Origin: an uncultured Prevotellaceae bacterium
Lineage (GTDB): Bacteria > Bacteroidota > Bacteroidia > Bacteroidales > Bacteroidaceae
Direction: 5' to 3'
DNA: 64,000 nt
NCBI GenBank assembly: GCA_902800435.1
Contig: CADCEQ010000022.1
Span: 5,899 to 69,898 of the forward strand
The stretch's first letter is position 1. Each line of letters opens with the position of its first letter. Positions 39,572 through 49,694 of the stretch are shown here, in pieces. The notes under the pieces were generated by a model. It ran no database searches and was not told where the DNA came from. It saw nothing but the letters and a program-made list of their open reading frames with translations. A program made the position numbers and the translations under genes.

Positions 39572-41410
39572 ATGACGCATACAAGAAAAAGGCTGGCTCT
39601 GCTGGCAGCAGTCTGCACGGCAGTCATACTCACCGCAACAGCCGACAGCGGTTTTGACATGAAACCACTCAAGTTGGAAGTTCCCGAAATAAAGCCCGAA
39701 CTGGTGGACGTCCGTACCGACAAGTCGTTCAGCTACACGGCCCCGACGGCAGGCCCCGACCTGGACTTCCTGAAGTCGAAGACCAATCCCGGCACCAAGG
39801 CATACCGCGTGATGGACGACCTGACCTTCGTCGGCGTACCCCTGTTCGCGGCGGGCTGGGCCATCAAGGGCGACAAGGCCATGTTCCGCGTCAACAACAA
39901 GAACGGCAAGAAGAACACGCAACTGCTGACCGACTTCAAGACGGGCATCGACGACTACACGCAGTTCTTCGGCCCCGTCATGACCGTAGGCCTGAAGCTG
40001 GGCGGCGTCGAGGGCCGCAGCGACTGGCCCCGTCTGATGGCCAGCGCAGCTATGTCGTACGGATTCATGGCCGCCTTCGTCAACGGCATCAAGTACACCG
40101 CCAAGGAGATGCGCCCCGACGGGTCGACGGCCAACTCCTGGCCCTCGGGCCACACGGCGACGTCGTTCGTGGGTGCCACGCTGCTGCATAAGGAGTACGG
40201 ACTGACGCGCTCGCCCTGGTACTCGGTAGCCGGCTACGGCGTGGCTACGGCAACGGGCGTCATGCGAGTGCTGAACAACCGCCACTGGGTGAGCGACGTC
40301 ATGTCGGGAGCCGGCATCGGTATCATGTCGACTGAGCTGGGCTATGCCCTCAGCGACATCCTGTTCAAGGGCAAGGGCCTGCTGCGCAACGACCTGGAGA
40401 TTGACTCCGACAACCCCTCGTTCTTCAGCATCTCGATGGGCCTGGGCATCGGCGGCAAGGACATCGACTTCAACATTCTCAGCGACTTGCAGGACAAGGA
40501 GATGCACGGCGTCAGCGAAGAGGTGGCAGACCTTCTCAAGGACGAGGAAGAACTTAAAGTGAACATCGACTTCCGCGCCGCGACGGTGGTCGGTGCCGAG
40601 GGTGCCTACTTCTTCAACAAGTACGTGGGCGTGGGCGGTCAGTTCCGCGTGCGCGCTATGTCGGCAAAGTCGTTCGGACAGTATGCCGACATCTCGTCGG
40701 AGGATGCCAACGTCATCTGGGACGACGACATCACCGCGCTTTACAAAGCAACCGACTTCAACCTTACGACTGAACAGATCAACGAGGGCGGCGCCCCCAT
40801 CACCAAGCTGGAGGGCATCGTCAAGAGCGACCATCTGGCTGAGTTCACCGCCAGTCTCGGCCTCTACTTCAACCTGCCGCTCACCAACAGCCTGTCGCTG
40901 GGCTCGAAGCTGCTCATAGGCCGCTCGTTCACCCAGGAGCTCGACATCGACGGCCACGCCGAGGGTAACGTGAAGGACATCAACTACGGCATGGTCATCG
41001 AGGACGGGCAGATAATGGACAACGGCGACGGCGGGAAGGCGCTGTTCCTCACCGCACCCGTCAGCACTGGCGAGACCTTCACTGACGACTGGGACTTCCT
41101 GACGCTGGGCTCACGCAACGCCACCTCGTGGGGAACGGGACTCTCGCTGACCTACCGCTACAAGTCGAACTTCTCGTGGAAGCTCTTCGTCGACTACGAC
41201 TACTCGAAGAAGGACTTCACCATGACCTACGACCCCTACCACTACATGAAGAAGGGACTGACCAGCTCGGCCTACAGCCTCATCAGCAACCGACTGCTCA
41301 CCGACGCCGACCTGTCGGAGCTGCCCAACTACCTGACACCCGAGGTGTACAAGAAGACCAAGAAGATGAACTACTTCACCCTCGGTCTGTCGTTTGCCGT
41401 CAGCTTCTAA
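39572..41410 (+). CDS. PAP2-family phosphatase with a C-terminal beta-barrel-like half
   Basis: A 612-aa envelope protein. After a signal peptide (about 1-25) the first half carries the three PAP2 motifs: KYTAKEMRP (K..RP), SWPSGHTATSF (PSGH) and VMRVLNNRHWVSDV (SR-like, H, D). The PAP2 family dephosphorylates lipid phosphates such as undecaprenyl pyrophosphate or lipid A. The second half (about 290-612) has alternating amphipathic strands and ends in the aromatic residue of FTLGLSFAVSF, as outer-membrane barrels do. It looks like a periplasmic phosphatase tethered to the outer membrane (inference). The next gene, a small lipoprotein, follows after 13 bp. Confidence 0.85.
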   Translation: MTHTRKRLALLAAVCTAVILTATADSGFDMKPLKLEVPEIKPELVDVRTDKSFSYTAPTAGPDLDFLKSKTNPGTKAYRVMDDLTFVGVPLFAAGWAIKGDKAMFRVNNKNGKKNTQLLTDFKTGIDDYTQFFGPVMTVGLKLGGVEGRSDWPRLMASAAMSYGFMAAFVNGIKYTAKEMRPDGSTANSWPSGHTATSFVGATLLHKEYGLTRSPWYSVAGYGVATATGVMRVLNNRHWVSDVMSGAGIGIMSTELGYALSDILFKGKGLLRNDLEIDSDNPSFFSISMGLGIGGKDIDFNILSDLQDKEMHGVSEEVADLLKDEEELKVNIDFRAATVVGAEGAYFFNKYVGVGGQFRVRAMSAKSFGQYADISSEDANVIWDDDITALYKATDFNLTTEQINEGGAPITKLEGIVKSDHLAEFTASLGLYFNLPLTNSLSLGSKLLIGRSFTQELDIDGHAEGNVKDINYGMVIEDGQIMDNGDGGKALFLTAPVSTGETFTDDWDFLTLGSRNATSWGTGLSLTYRYKSNFSWKLFVDYDYSKKDFTMTYDPYHYMKKGLTSSAYSLISNRLLTDADLSELPNYLTPEVYKKTKKMNYFTLGLSFAVSF

Positions 41411-41423
41411 AAACACCATCGAC

Positions 41424-41882
41424 ATGAGAAAGTCAACAATCATCATAGCACTCCTGGCAGCCGTCGTGCTGGCCGCCTGCCAAGACAACAAGCAGCAGGC
41501 CGCCGAGCAGATGCTGGAGAAGGCCAACCAGCTGTTCACCGAACAGAAGTACGACCGCGCACTCATCGTCATCGACTCGCTGCGCCAGGTATACCCCAGC
41601 GCCATCGACACCCGCAAGCGGGCACTGCGGCTGCAGCAGGACATCGAGCTGAAGCGCTCGCAGGAGGAGCTGGCACTGGTCGACAGCGCCCTACAGGCCG
41701 TTAAGCACGACTACGAATACCAGCGCCAGAAGGTGGAGAAGGACAAGGCCGCGCTGTGCGCCACGCCCGACGAACTGACCATGCTGACGAAGAAGCGCGT
41801 GCGCCGCGACTCGCTGCAGACGCGCTTCGACGTGCTCTGCGCCAAAATCCGCTACATCCACAAAAAGCAGAAAGAACTGTAA
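41424..41882 (+). CDS. Small lipoprotein with a helical, coiled-coil-like body
   Basis: A 152-aa protein starting MRKSTIIIALLAAVVLAACQD, with a lipobox (LAAC, Cys19). The rest is charged and helical, beginning like a TPR-type repeat (QMLEKANQLFTEQKYDRAL) and continuing as a coiled coil. The ATG at 41424 was chosen because it starts the lipoprotein signal. Function is unknown. It is probably co-transcribed with the PAP2 gene. Confidence 0.75.
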   Translation: MRKSTIIIALLAAVVLAACQDNKQQAAEQMLEKANQLFTEQKYDRALIVIDSLRQVYPSAIDTRKRALRLQQDIELKRSQEELALVDSALQAVKHDYEYQRQKVEKDKAALCATPDELTMLTKKRVRRDSLQTRFDVLCAKIRYIHKKQKEL

Positions 41883-41885
41883 TCT

Positions 41886-41917
41886 TTTGGTTATTTCAAT
41901 AGAATTGCGTAACTTTG
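41886..41917 (+). promoter_or_regulatory. Promoter for DUF1599: -33 TTTG, -7 TAACTTTG, probably leaderless
   Basis: TTTG 41886-41889 and TAACTTTG 41910-41917, spaced 20 bp. The ATG at 41927 is only ten bases past the -7 box, so the transcript would start at or next to the start codon. Confidence 0.65.
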
Positions 41918-41926
41918 CACCCTGAA

Positions 41927-42475
41927 ATGGATAAGTTTGAACTGACGAACGCCGAATTTGAACAGGCCGTGGCCGAATGTCGCGCTCTCTTCGAGAAGAA
42001 ACTGCACGACTACAGGGCCTCGTGGCGCATACTACGCCCGACCGCCCTCACCGACCAGCTGTTCATCAAGGCCAAGCGCATCAGGTCGCTTGAGGTGAAG
42101 AAGGTGAGCCGCGTGGGCGAAGGCATCAGGCCGGAGTTCATCGCACTCATCAACTACGGCATCGTCGGGCTGATTCAGCTGGAGCGCGGCTATGCCGACA
42201 CCGTCGACATCAGCAACGACGAGGCCATGGCCCTCTACGACAAGCACGCCCACGAGGCACTCGAGCTGATGAAGCGCAAGAACCACGACTACGACGAGGC
42301 GTGGCGCTCGATGCGTGTCAGCTCGTACACCGACCTCATCCTGACCAAGATTGAGCGCATCAAGGAGATTGAGGACCTGAGCGGCGAGACGCTCGTCTCG
42401 GAAGGCATCGACGCCAACTACATGGACATCATCAACTACGCCGTCTTCGGACTTATCAAACTGAGTGGGAAATGA
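41927..42475 (+). CDS. DUF1599 protein
   Basis: A 182-aa protein made of two homologous halves, each with a pattern of the type CRALFEKKLHDYRASWRILRP (first) and LMKRKNHDYDEAWRSMRVSS (second), followed by an IKRIR/IERIKEIE helix. This duplicated architecture is the Bacteroidota DUF1599 family; its function is unknown to me. The gene overlaps the BT_3928-type gene by 4 bp (ATGA), which indicates translational coupling, and the same pair is commonly adjacent in this phylum. Confidence 0.85.
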   Translation: MDKFELTNAEFEQAVAECRALFEKKLHDYRASWRILRPTALTDQLFIKAKRIRSLEVKKVSRVGEGIRPEFIALINYGIVGLIQLERGYADTVDISNDEAMALYDKHAHEALELMKRKNHDYDEAWRSMRVSSYTDLILTKIERIKEIEDLSGETLVSEGIDANYMDIINYAVFGLIKLSGK

Positions 42476-43647
42476 AGAAACTGTGCGTCAACCTCTGCCG
42501 GCTGCTACTCGCCGTAACGTTTATCCTGTCGGGATTCGTCAAGGCGGTCGACCCCTTAGGCACGCAGTATAAGATAAACGACTACCTCGAGGCCATGGGC
42601 CTGGGCGGACTGCCCGACTGGTCGATGCTCGCGGCGTCGGTACTTCTGTCAGCAGCGGAGTTCTGCCTCGGCATCTTCCTGCTGTTTGCGATTCGGCGGC
42701 GGCTGACGTCGCGACTTATCTTACTGATGATGGCGGTAATGACGCCGCTGACGCTCTGGCTGGCCATCGCCAATCCCATCCACGACTGCGGCTGCTTCGG
42801 CGACGCCGTGGTGCTGACCAACTGGCAGACGTTCTTGAAGAACATCGTGCTGCTGGGCTGCGCCGTCGTCGTGGCCATGTGGCCGAAGGAGATGTTCCGA
42901 TTCGTCAGCGAGTCGAACCAGTGGATTGTCATCAACTACTCGGCGCTGTTCATCCTCGCCATCTCGGCGTGGAGCCTCTACTACCTGCCCACGTTCGACT
43001 TCCGGCCCTACCACGTAGGCACCAACCTCCGCGAACAGTGGCAGCGAACGATGGACGGCGAGGACCTGCCCTATGCCGACTTCTTCATCGAGCAGCATAG
43101 CGACGGCGAGGACATCACCGAGGCCGTGTTGGCCGACACGAGCTACGTGTTCCTATTAGTATCGCCGCACCTGGAGCAGGCCGACGACTCGCGGCTCGAC
43201 CTCATCAACGAGCTGTACGAGTATGCCCGCGACCACGACTACGGCTTCTACTGCCTGACGGCCAGCACACAGCAGAACATCGAGCGCTGGCACGACATAA
43301 CGGGTGCCGAATACCCATTCTGCCAGACTGACGAGATCACGCTGAAGACCGTCATACGGAGCAATCCCGGACTGTTGCTGCTGAAGGATGGCACCATCAT
43401 TCGCAAGTGGAGCCACAACGACCTGCCCGTCATCGACGAGGCCGCTACCTTGAAGCCGCTGCAGCAGCAGCCCTTCGGTCAGTTGCCCGGCAACAGCATG
43501 GCCCGCAAGATTACGCTGATACTGCTGTGGTTCGTACTGCCCCTGGCCCTGCTCACGCTGGCCGACCGCACATGGATGTGGACCAAGTGGCTGCGCCGCA
43601 AGTCGCGCAAGTCAAAAAGCGCCCAAAGCGCACAAGATGCCCATTAA
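42472..43647 (+). CDS. BT_3928-family DoxX/MauE-like membrane protein
   Basis: A 391-aa inner-membrane protein. Four helices in the first 145 residues resemble DoxX/MauE redox-associated membrane proteins, with a Cys pair in [14 protein letters not shown] fifth helix leads to a soluble, thioredoxin-like region (about 200-340, lacking an obvious CxxC) and a last helix near 345-365 before a basic tail. A role in thiol-disulfide chemistry of the envelope is a reasonable inference only. Coupled to DUF1599 upstream; tpiA starts 25 bp downstream. Confidence 0.82.
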   Translation: MKKLCVNLCRLLLAVTFILSGFVKAVDPLGTQYKINDYLEAMGLGGLPDWSMLAASVLLSAAEFCLGIFLLFAIRRRLTSRLILLMMAVMTPLTLWLAIANPIHDCGCFGDAVVLTNWQTFLKNIVLLGCAVVVAMWPKEMFRFVSESNQWIVINYSALFILAISAWSLYYLPTFDFRPYHVGTNLREQWQRTMDGEDLPYADFFIEQHSDGEDITEAVLADTSYVFLLVSPHLEQADDSRLDLINELYEYARDHDYGFYCLTASTQQNIERWHDITGAEYPFCQTDEITLKTVIRSNPGLLLLKDGTIIRKWSHNDLPVIDEAATLKPLQQQPFGQLPGNSMARKITLILLWFVLPLALLTLADRTWMWTKWLRRKSRKSKSAQSAQDAH

Positions 43648-43672
43648 AACAACCCAAATAAAACAAAGAAAA

Positions 43673-44431
43673 ATGAGAAAGAAAATTGTTGCAGGAAACT
43701 GGAAGATGAACATGAATCTCCAGGAAGGTATTGCTCTCGCAAAGGAGCTGAACGAAACATTGAAGGCTGACAAGCCCAACTGCGGTGTGGTCATCTGCAC
43801 ACCGTTCATCCATCTGGCATCTGTCGCACAGTTCCTCGACCAGGACATCATCGGCCTGGGTGCTGAGAACTGCGCCGACAAGGAGAAGGGTGCCTTCACC
43901 GGTGAGGTGAGCGCCGAGATGGTGAAGTCGACGGGTGCACAGTACGTTATCCTCGGCCACAGCGAGCGCCGCGAATACTACAATGAGACGCCCGAGATTC
44001 TGAAGGAGAAGGTCATCCTGGCTCAGAAGCAGGGTCTGAAGGTCATCTTCTGCATCGGCGAGAGCAAGGAGGAGCGCATTGCCGGCAAGCAGAACGAGGT
44101 GGTCAAGGCCGAGCTCGAGGGCAGCGTCTTCAACCTCAGCGAAGAGGACTTCCGCAAGATCGTCATCGCCTACGAGCCCATCTGGGCCATCGGCACCGGC
44201 CTCACAGCCACCGCCGAGCAGGCTGAGGAGATTCACGCCTACATCCGCTCAATCATTGCCGAGAAGTACGGCCAGGCTGTTGCCGACGACACAACCATCC
44301 TCTACGGTGGCTCGTGCAAGGCCTCGAACGCCCCCGAACTGTTTGCAAAGCCCGACATCGACGGTGGCCTTATCGGTGGTGCCTCGCTGAAGGCTGCTGA
44401 CTTCAAGGGTATCATCGACGCCTGGAAATAA
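43673..44431 (+). CDS. tpiA: Triose-phosphate isomerase
   Basis: Glycolytic enzyme converting dihydroxyacetone phosphate and glyceraldehyde 3-phosphate. The 252-aa barrel has all landmarks: AGNWKMN at the start (Asn and Lys of the active site), [12 protein letters not shown] (catalytic His), [11 protein letters not shown] (catalytic Glu) and [10 protein letters not shown] for phosphate binding. The ATG at 43673 gives the family N-terminus [13 protein letters not shown]; a start at 43637 would only add a non-homologous leader. Confidence 0.97.
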   Translation: MRKKIVAGNWKMNMNLQEGIALAKELNETLKADKPNCGVVICTPFIHLASVAQFLDQDIIGLGAENCADKEKGAFTGEVSAEMVKSTGAQYVILGHSERREYYNETPEILKEKVILAQKQGLKVIFCIGESKEERIAGKQNEVVKAELEGSVFNLSEEDFRKIVIAYEPIWAIGTGLTATAEQAEEIHAYIRSIIAEKYGQAVADDTTILYGGSCKASNAPELFAKPDIDGGLIGGASLKAADFKGIIDAWK

Positions 44432-44444
44432 GAAACCGACAAAG

Positions 44445-45047
44445 ATGAGACGCTTAGTCACCATAGTAATGCTGTGCATTGGCTGTCTGACGACGGCCAA
44501 TGCGCAGACATTTACCCAACGCATACAGCAGAAGGGCCAGGCAGGTGAAGGAACGGTGACCGTCAGCCAGAGCAAGGAGATTGATGACCTTGTAAACGGC
44601 AAAGAGGCAGAGAAAGTGCCCGAGAAGAAGGCTGAGAAGAAGTCGGTTGACACGCTCGACACCAACAAGCCCGCCTCGGTGAAGGCACGCGAGGAGCTGG
44701 CCAAGATTCTGGAGCAGAAGGTCGACACGGTGGCCACCGAGGTCACCATCGACAGAAGCAAGAAGGTGATGCGCGGCGGCTACAAGATCAACGGCTACCG
44801 CGTGCAGGCCTTTGCCGGCGGCAACCAGCGCACCGACCGCCAGAAGGCTGAGCAGATAGGAAACACCATCAAGAACAACTTCCCCAACGAGCCTATCTAC
44901 GTGCACTTCTACTCGCCACGCTGGATATGCCGCGTGGGAAACTACCGCACCTACGAGGAAGCGCGCCAGATGCTGAACGCCATACGCAAGCTGGGCATCA
45001 GCGGTGCCTCCATTGTAAAAGGAAAAATTACCGTCAGTAATCTATGA
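44445..45047 (+). CDS. Secreted SPOR-domain protein
   Basis: A 200-aa protein with a signal peptide (about 1-20, TTANAQ), a charged, low-complexity linker rich in Lys and Glu (about 40-105), and a C-terminal SPOR domain (about 120-195) with [20 protein letters not shown] and [18 protein letters not shown] domains bind peptidoglycan lacking stem peptides, often at the division site. It overlaps folE by 4 bp and follows tpiA by 13 bp, one operon. Confidence 0.88.
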   Translation: MRRLVTIVMLCIGCLTTANAQTFTQRIQQKGQAGEGTVTVSQSKEIDDLVNGKEAEKVPEKKAEKKSVDTLDTNKPASVKAREELAKILEQKVDTVATEVTIDRSKKVMRGGYKINGYRVQAFAGGNQRTDRQKAEQIGNTIKNNFPNEPIYVHFYSPRWICRVGNYRTYEEARQMLNAIRKLGISGASIVKGKITVSNL

Positions 45048-45631
45048 ACCCAGAAACAGAGTACCGCGAGGGACTTGAAGAACTCGCATCGCACTACAAG
45101 CAGATTATCACACTACTCGGCGAAGACACCGAGCGCGACGGACTGCTGAAGACACCCATGCGCGTGGCCAAGGCCATGCAGGTGCTGACGCGCGGCTACA
45201 CGATGGACGCCCGCAAAGTGCTGACCGACGCGCTCTTCAAGGAGGACTACAACCACATGGTCATTGTCAAGGACATTGACTTCTTCTCGCTCTGCGAGCA
45301 CCACATGCTGCCCTTCTACGGCAAGGTTCACGTGGCCTACATCCCCAACGGCTACATCACGGGACTGTCGAAGATTGCCCGCGTGGTCGACATCTTCAGT
45401 CACCGCCTGCAGGTGCAGGAGCGCATGACGATGCAGATACGCGAGTGTATCGACGAGACGCTGCACCCCCTCGGCGTCATGGTGGTGGTCGAGGCCAAGC
45501 ACATGTGCATGCAGATGCGTGGCGTCGAGAAGCAGAACAGCATCACCACCACCAGCGAATTCAGCGGAGCTTTCAACCAGGCAAAAACCCGTCAGGAGTT
45601 CATGAACCTGATTTCGCACACAAGCCTGTAA
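45044..45631 (+). CDS. folE: GTP cyclohydrolase I
   Basis: First step of tetrahydrofolate (or pterin) synthesis, converting GTP to dihydroneopterin triphosphate. The 195-aa product carries the zinc and active-site motifs [40 protein letters not shown] and the second zinc Cys region [16 protein letters not shown]. The length is normal for type IA enzymes. The ATGA overlap with the SPOR gene indicates coupling. Confidence 0.96.
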   Translation: MNPETEYREGLEELASHYKQIITLLGEDTERDGLLKTPMRVAKAMQVLTRGYTMDARKVLTDALFKEDYNHMVIVKDIDFFSLCEHHMLPFYGKVHVAYIPNGYITGLSKIARVVDIFSHRLQVQERMTMQIRECIDETLHPLGVMVVVEAKHMCMQMRGVEKQNSITTTSEFSGAFNQAKTRQEFMNLISHTSL

Positions 45632-45662
45632 ACGACTGAAAACCAATAACACCGACAAACTT

Positions 45663-48600
45663 ATGAACAGACTACTACTAACCATCATGGCCGTATTGGC
45701 CTTCACCGCTAGCTGGGCCGACGACAAAACAGACGTTACGGCGAAGTACGTCGTCAACGCATCGTTTGAGGGTGACGACATTTCGACATTGACACCTATA
45801 AGCAACAGCGCCGACGGTCTCCGCGGCTATGCAGTCAGCAATCCTACGGGCTGGACGGTCAGCAACGACGCCAATGCAGTCAGCCTCATCGTTACCAAAG
45901 ATTGTTACACCGACAATAACTTCGGCAAGGTCACAACCCTCGCCGACGGCAAGCAGGCTTACTACCTGCGCATGGGCTGGAGCTCCGGTATAACCACGAT
46001 GCGCCAAACCATCAGTAAGCTGCCCAAGGGCAAGTACCAACTGACGGCCAGCGTGCGCTCGGCCTACGCCAACCAAGCCGCCTCGACATTGAGCATCACG
46101 GCTGGCAAGACGGCAGAATCCATCCCATTCGCCTCGGGAAGTACGAACTGTTTCGTCACCGCCCCATGGAACACAGAGAAGATTGACTTTGAACAGGTAG
46201 CCGAAAGCGATGTTTCCATCGGTTTCAGCGTCAATTGGCTCTCGGGCGGCTCCTGCGTCATGATTGACAACGTGCGCCTCTACCAGTTACCCGAAGGTTA
46301 TGTCGAGCCTATAGAGCCAGTAAGCAGCCCCACCGAAGGCGTCATCACCAGCAATTTTGTCACCGAAGAGAAGATGAAGCTTGACCTGCTGAAGATGCTG
46401 GCAAACTTCGCTGTTTATATGAAGAACGACTTCCAGGACTGCGCCGCCCCCAACAGCGTGGGCGAGGTCTGCGGTTGTTTCAAGGGCGAGAATACGATGG
46501 CCAACGACGAACGTGGAGTGCGCCCCAACGCCGACCTCTCGATGATATGCGCCTTCCTCGTTAAATATGGTAAGAAAGTTGTGATGCTGCCCGATGGCGT
46601 GTTATGGGAAGACCTCGAGGATATGGCTATGAAGAGCCTCGTCTTCGCCTACTCCACCCATAAAGCCAACAAGCTAAAGGTCTGCGCAGGCAACAACTAC
46701 TGGGGCTCTGTCAGCAATGCCGACCACGTCTGGGAAAGCTCGCTCTGGGCTATGTCCGTCGCCTACAGCGCCTTCTTCCAATGGGACAAGCTCAGCGAAA
46801 AGCAGAAAGGTTACATCTACCAACTGCTGAAGGCAGAGTGCAACTATGAGCTGGAGCGCAGCATACCAACGGGCTATGCCGGCGACACTAAGGCCGAAGA
46901 GAACGGCTGGGAGGCCGATGTGCTTGCTGCAACCTTGGGGTTGTTCCCTAAGGACGAACTGGCTCCAAAGTGGTTTGATCGCCTGCGGGAGTTTGCCATC
47001 AATAGTTATTCACAGAAGGACGATGCTACAGACAACACCATCATTGACCCCGACTACGACAAAAAGACCGTTGCTGACCTCTACAAAGGCCAAAACCTCT
47101 ACGACGACTATACGCTCCAGAACCACAACTACTTCCACACCAGCTATCAGAACGTGGTCATCCAGGAGCTGGGCGAGGCCGCCCTGGCTCTGAAGCTGTT
47201 CCAGCAGGGACTCTACGGCGTGGAGAAATGGAAGACCAACGCCCTAATGCACAACAACCAGAAGGTGATGGAGGAAGTGCTCTACTGGCTGGCCCTGGCC
47301 GACGGTGAACTGGCGATGCCCAACGGCAACGACTGGAGCCTGTTCCTCTACGACCAGATTACATCCTACTCGACCAACACCTGCTTCCTGCGCGACAAGC
47401 GCGCGCTGTTGCTCGAGAACCTGGCCTATAAGATGATCAAGGCCCGCCAGACGACCACTAAGGACGGCTCGTGGCTGCTGCGCCCCGACGTGGGTGCCCG
47501 CCGCATGGGCGTCGAGGCCCACCGCGTCATGATGACATGGCTCATGCACGAAGTACTCTCTACTGCCGAGATACGCCCCTACAATTGGGCCAACTTCACA
47601 CACGATTATTCGGAGGCGAAGCATTTTGCCTCGCAGAACATCGTCCGCGCAGCCACCGACAGCCGCTTCACCTGCTTCTCCTGGAGCAAGGGTCTGCAAA
47701 GCTACACCGGCTACATCGCCGCCAACAGCGTCGACAAGAACAAGATCATCGTCCCCTTCCGCGCCAACAACACGGGCAACTTCCTCGGCTGGTATCATGT
47801 GGATGGCAAGGGCACCAACGCTACACCCGTCGTCAGCGGCATCTACAACCTGCAGGGCAACGCCTACACCATGAACGGCGAGCTGAACACCAACGACGCC
47901 ACGCTCAACAACCGTTTTGCCATCTATTCTACCCCGGGCAACGCCGTTGTTTATTTAGATTATGTACGCGCGAATGCGGATGCCAAAATCACCGCCGAGA
48001 AGGGCGGACTGATGGCCATCAGCGTCGACGAGCTGACAAAGACGAAGCGCACGCTCTACTACGCCGATAGCCGCAAGCAGTTGGACGGCGCCACCTTTAC
48101 CATTATGAACGGGCCTTGGGTGAACATCGATGACGCCCTCGGCATTGTCAATCTAAATAAGGACAAGCAGATAGCCTTCGGCGAGATGGGTAACAACAAC
48201 TCGATTATGACGGCCAAGCTTTACACATCGTACAGCAACGAGATACGTTCCGTCAATAAGGGCAGCATCGTTGACCGCCGCGCCATCGTCTACTACTCGA
48301 ACATTGACGCTGAAGGAACAGATAAACTCTCAATGCTCAATACCCAGCTCGAAACGCAAGAAGGCTGGAACGGTGCCATCGTCTTCGACCCCGACCAGAC
48401 TGGATATCTGCTGCTCTCGAACTTCGCCAGCGACCAGAAATGCCAGATCACTGGAGTCACAACTCATTTGGGACATCCGGTCTTTATGGCTGCCACGACC
48501 ATCAGCTCTAAAGGCTCGTCGGCAATATTCGGCGTCGAAGAGAACCATTCGGTGGCCAATACGCTGCGCTTCTTCATCAAGGGCGACGGTTTGCAGGCCG

Positions 48601-49694
48601 TGCAAGCTTTGGAAGAGCCGACGGTCATCTACCTGCTGAACCTGAAGAAAGGCAGCAACAAGCTGACTGTCAATGCTGTAGACGACGGAAATAACCTATC
48701 TGAGAACGTGACACTCAGTACGAAGGTGCTGAAGGTCTCAATTGTGGGAGGCAAGCTTCTGGTCGAGGAAGCCAACGGGTTTCCCGACTCAGCTGAATCC
48801 CCCCAGACGAAGGGCTACAGGGACGTCACGTCGGCCTATCTGAAGAATGCCAACTTTGAGGAAGACAAGACCTACGGCGAGGAAAATCCCAACGGTCTGA
48901 CCATAGAAAGCGGCACTTACAAGCCCTGCTATGTGAACACCCTCAAAGCCACCGACTCGAGATGGCCCAACATTCTCCCCGTCACCAGCTGGACGGCAGC
49001 CAACGGACTGAGCGACGGCTCCAACTTTTGCCGCATGTACTCCATGCCCTACAGCTCTGACATATACTGCGTAAGTCCTTCTAACGTTGGTAACTATGCC
49101 GCACGCTGTTCTAAGCCACTCATCGACGACGGCTGCGGCGACCGCGTGCTCACCGTTCTCAACTCATGGGACACGGGTAGTAACGCCATCACGCAGGGAG
49201 TCTCTTTGTATCCCGGCAAATACCGCCTGATGCTGGACATGCGCTATGAGTGCCCCAACCAGATATCGAACGACGGAAAAGTCATCGTAACAACCGATAA
49301 CAACATCAACTCCTCGATGACAGGTGTGAGGACCAAGGCCGGTAACGATTTCCGCTATCCTAAAGAGCCTAACACATGGCAGCAGCTATGCTACGACCTC
49401 AACTTGGGCGGCAAGGAGACGGTAACCGTTTCTCTCGGCTTCAACACCTCAGCCAAACAGGGTGCTGCCAATAACACGCTGCTCTACATCGACAACCTGC
49501 GGCTTTATGTCCTCAACGGCGATGCCGACGGTAACGGGCTGGTTGACGGCAAAGACCTCGACACGCTTGTCAACCATATCATCGGTCGCAAGCCGGCGCT
49601 GTCCAATCCCGACGCTGCCGACCTCAACGGCGACAGCCAGATTGACATCGCCGACGTAGCTTCACTCATCTCCATTCTCCAGCAAGCCCTATGA
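45663..49694 (+). CDS. Large secreted protein: predicted toroid/beta-sandwich carbohydrate-active core with C-terminal dockerin-like repeats
   Basis: A 1343-aa secreted protein (signal peptide about 1-19). Residues about 25-215 look like a carbohydrate-binding beta-sandwich. About 235-640 is helix-rich and resembles an (alpha/alpha) toroid (DHVWESSLWAMSVAYSAFF, ENGWEADVLAATLGLFP). About 650-1040 is beta-rich. That order is seen in several polysaccharide-lyase families, but I cannot name one and no catalytic residue is assured. A second beta-sandwich (about 1070-1285) and two dockerin-like calcium-loop repeats follow (DADGNGLVDGKDLDTLV and DLNGDSQIDIADVASLI). It overlaps the CotH-type gene by 4 bp. 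Confidence 0.7.
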   Translation: MNRLLLTIMAVLAFTASWADDKTDVTAKYVVNASFEGDDISTLTPISNSADGLRGYAVSNPTGWTVSNDANAVSLIVTKDCYTDNNFGKVTTLADGKQAYYLRMGWSSGITTMRQTISKLPKGKYQLTASVRSAYANQAASTLSITAGKTAESIPFASGSTNCFVTAPWNTEKIDFEQVAESDVSIGFSVNWLSGGSCVMIDNVRLYQLPEGYVEPIEPVSSPTEGVITSNFVTEEKMKLDLLKMLANFAVYMKNDFQDCAAPNSVGEVCGCFKGENTMANDERGVRPNADLSMICAFLVKYGKKVVMLPDGVLWEDLEDMAMKSLVFAYSTHKANKLKVCAGNNYWGSVSNADHVWESSLWAMSVAYSAFFQWDKLSEKQKGYIYQLLKAECNYELERSIPTGYAGDTKAEENGWEADVLAATLGLFPKDELAPKWFDRLREFAINSYSQKDDATDNTIIDPDYDKKTVADLYKGQNLYDDYTLQNHNYFHTSYQNVVIQELGEAALALKLFQQGLYGVEKWKTNALMHNNQKVMEEVLYWLALADGELAMPNGNDWSLFLYDQITSYSTNTCFLRDKRALLLENLAYKMIKARQTTTKDGSWLLRPDVGARRMGVEAHRVMMTWLMHEVLSTAEIRPYNWANFTHDYSEAKHFASQNIVRAATDSRFTCFSWSKGLQSYTGYIAANSVDKNKIIVPFRANNTGNFLGWYHVDGKGTNATPVVSGIYNLQGNAYTMNGELNTNDATLNNRFAIYSTPGNAVVYLDYVRANADAKITAEKGGLMAISVDELTKTKRTLYYADSRKQLDGATFTIMNGPWVNIDDALGIVNLNKDKQIAFGEMGNNNSIMTAKLYTSYSNEIRSVNKGSIVDRRAIVYYSNIDAEGTDKLSMLNTQLETQEGWNGAIVFDPDQTGYLLLSNFASDQKCQITGVTTHLGHPVFMAATTISSKGSSAIFGVEENHSVANTLRFFIKGDGLQAVQALEEPTVIYLLNLKKGSNKLTVNAVDDGNNLSENVTLSTKVLKVSIVGGKLLVEEANGFPDSAESPQTKGYRDVTSAYLKNANFEEDKTYGEENPNGLTIESGTYKPCYVNTLKATDSRWPNILPVTSWTAANGLSDGSNFCRMYSMPYSSDIYCVSPSNVGNYAARCSKPLIDDGCGDRVLTVLNSWDTGSNAITQGVSLYPGKYRLMLDMRYECPNQISNDGKVIVTTDNNINSSMTGVRTKAGNDFRYPKEPNTWQQLCYDLNLGGKETVTVSLGFNTSAKQGAANNTLLYIDNLRLYVLNGDADGNGLVDGKDLDTLVNHIIGRKPALSNPDAADLNGDSQIDIADVASLISILQQAL

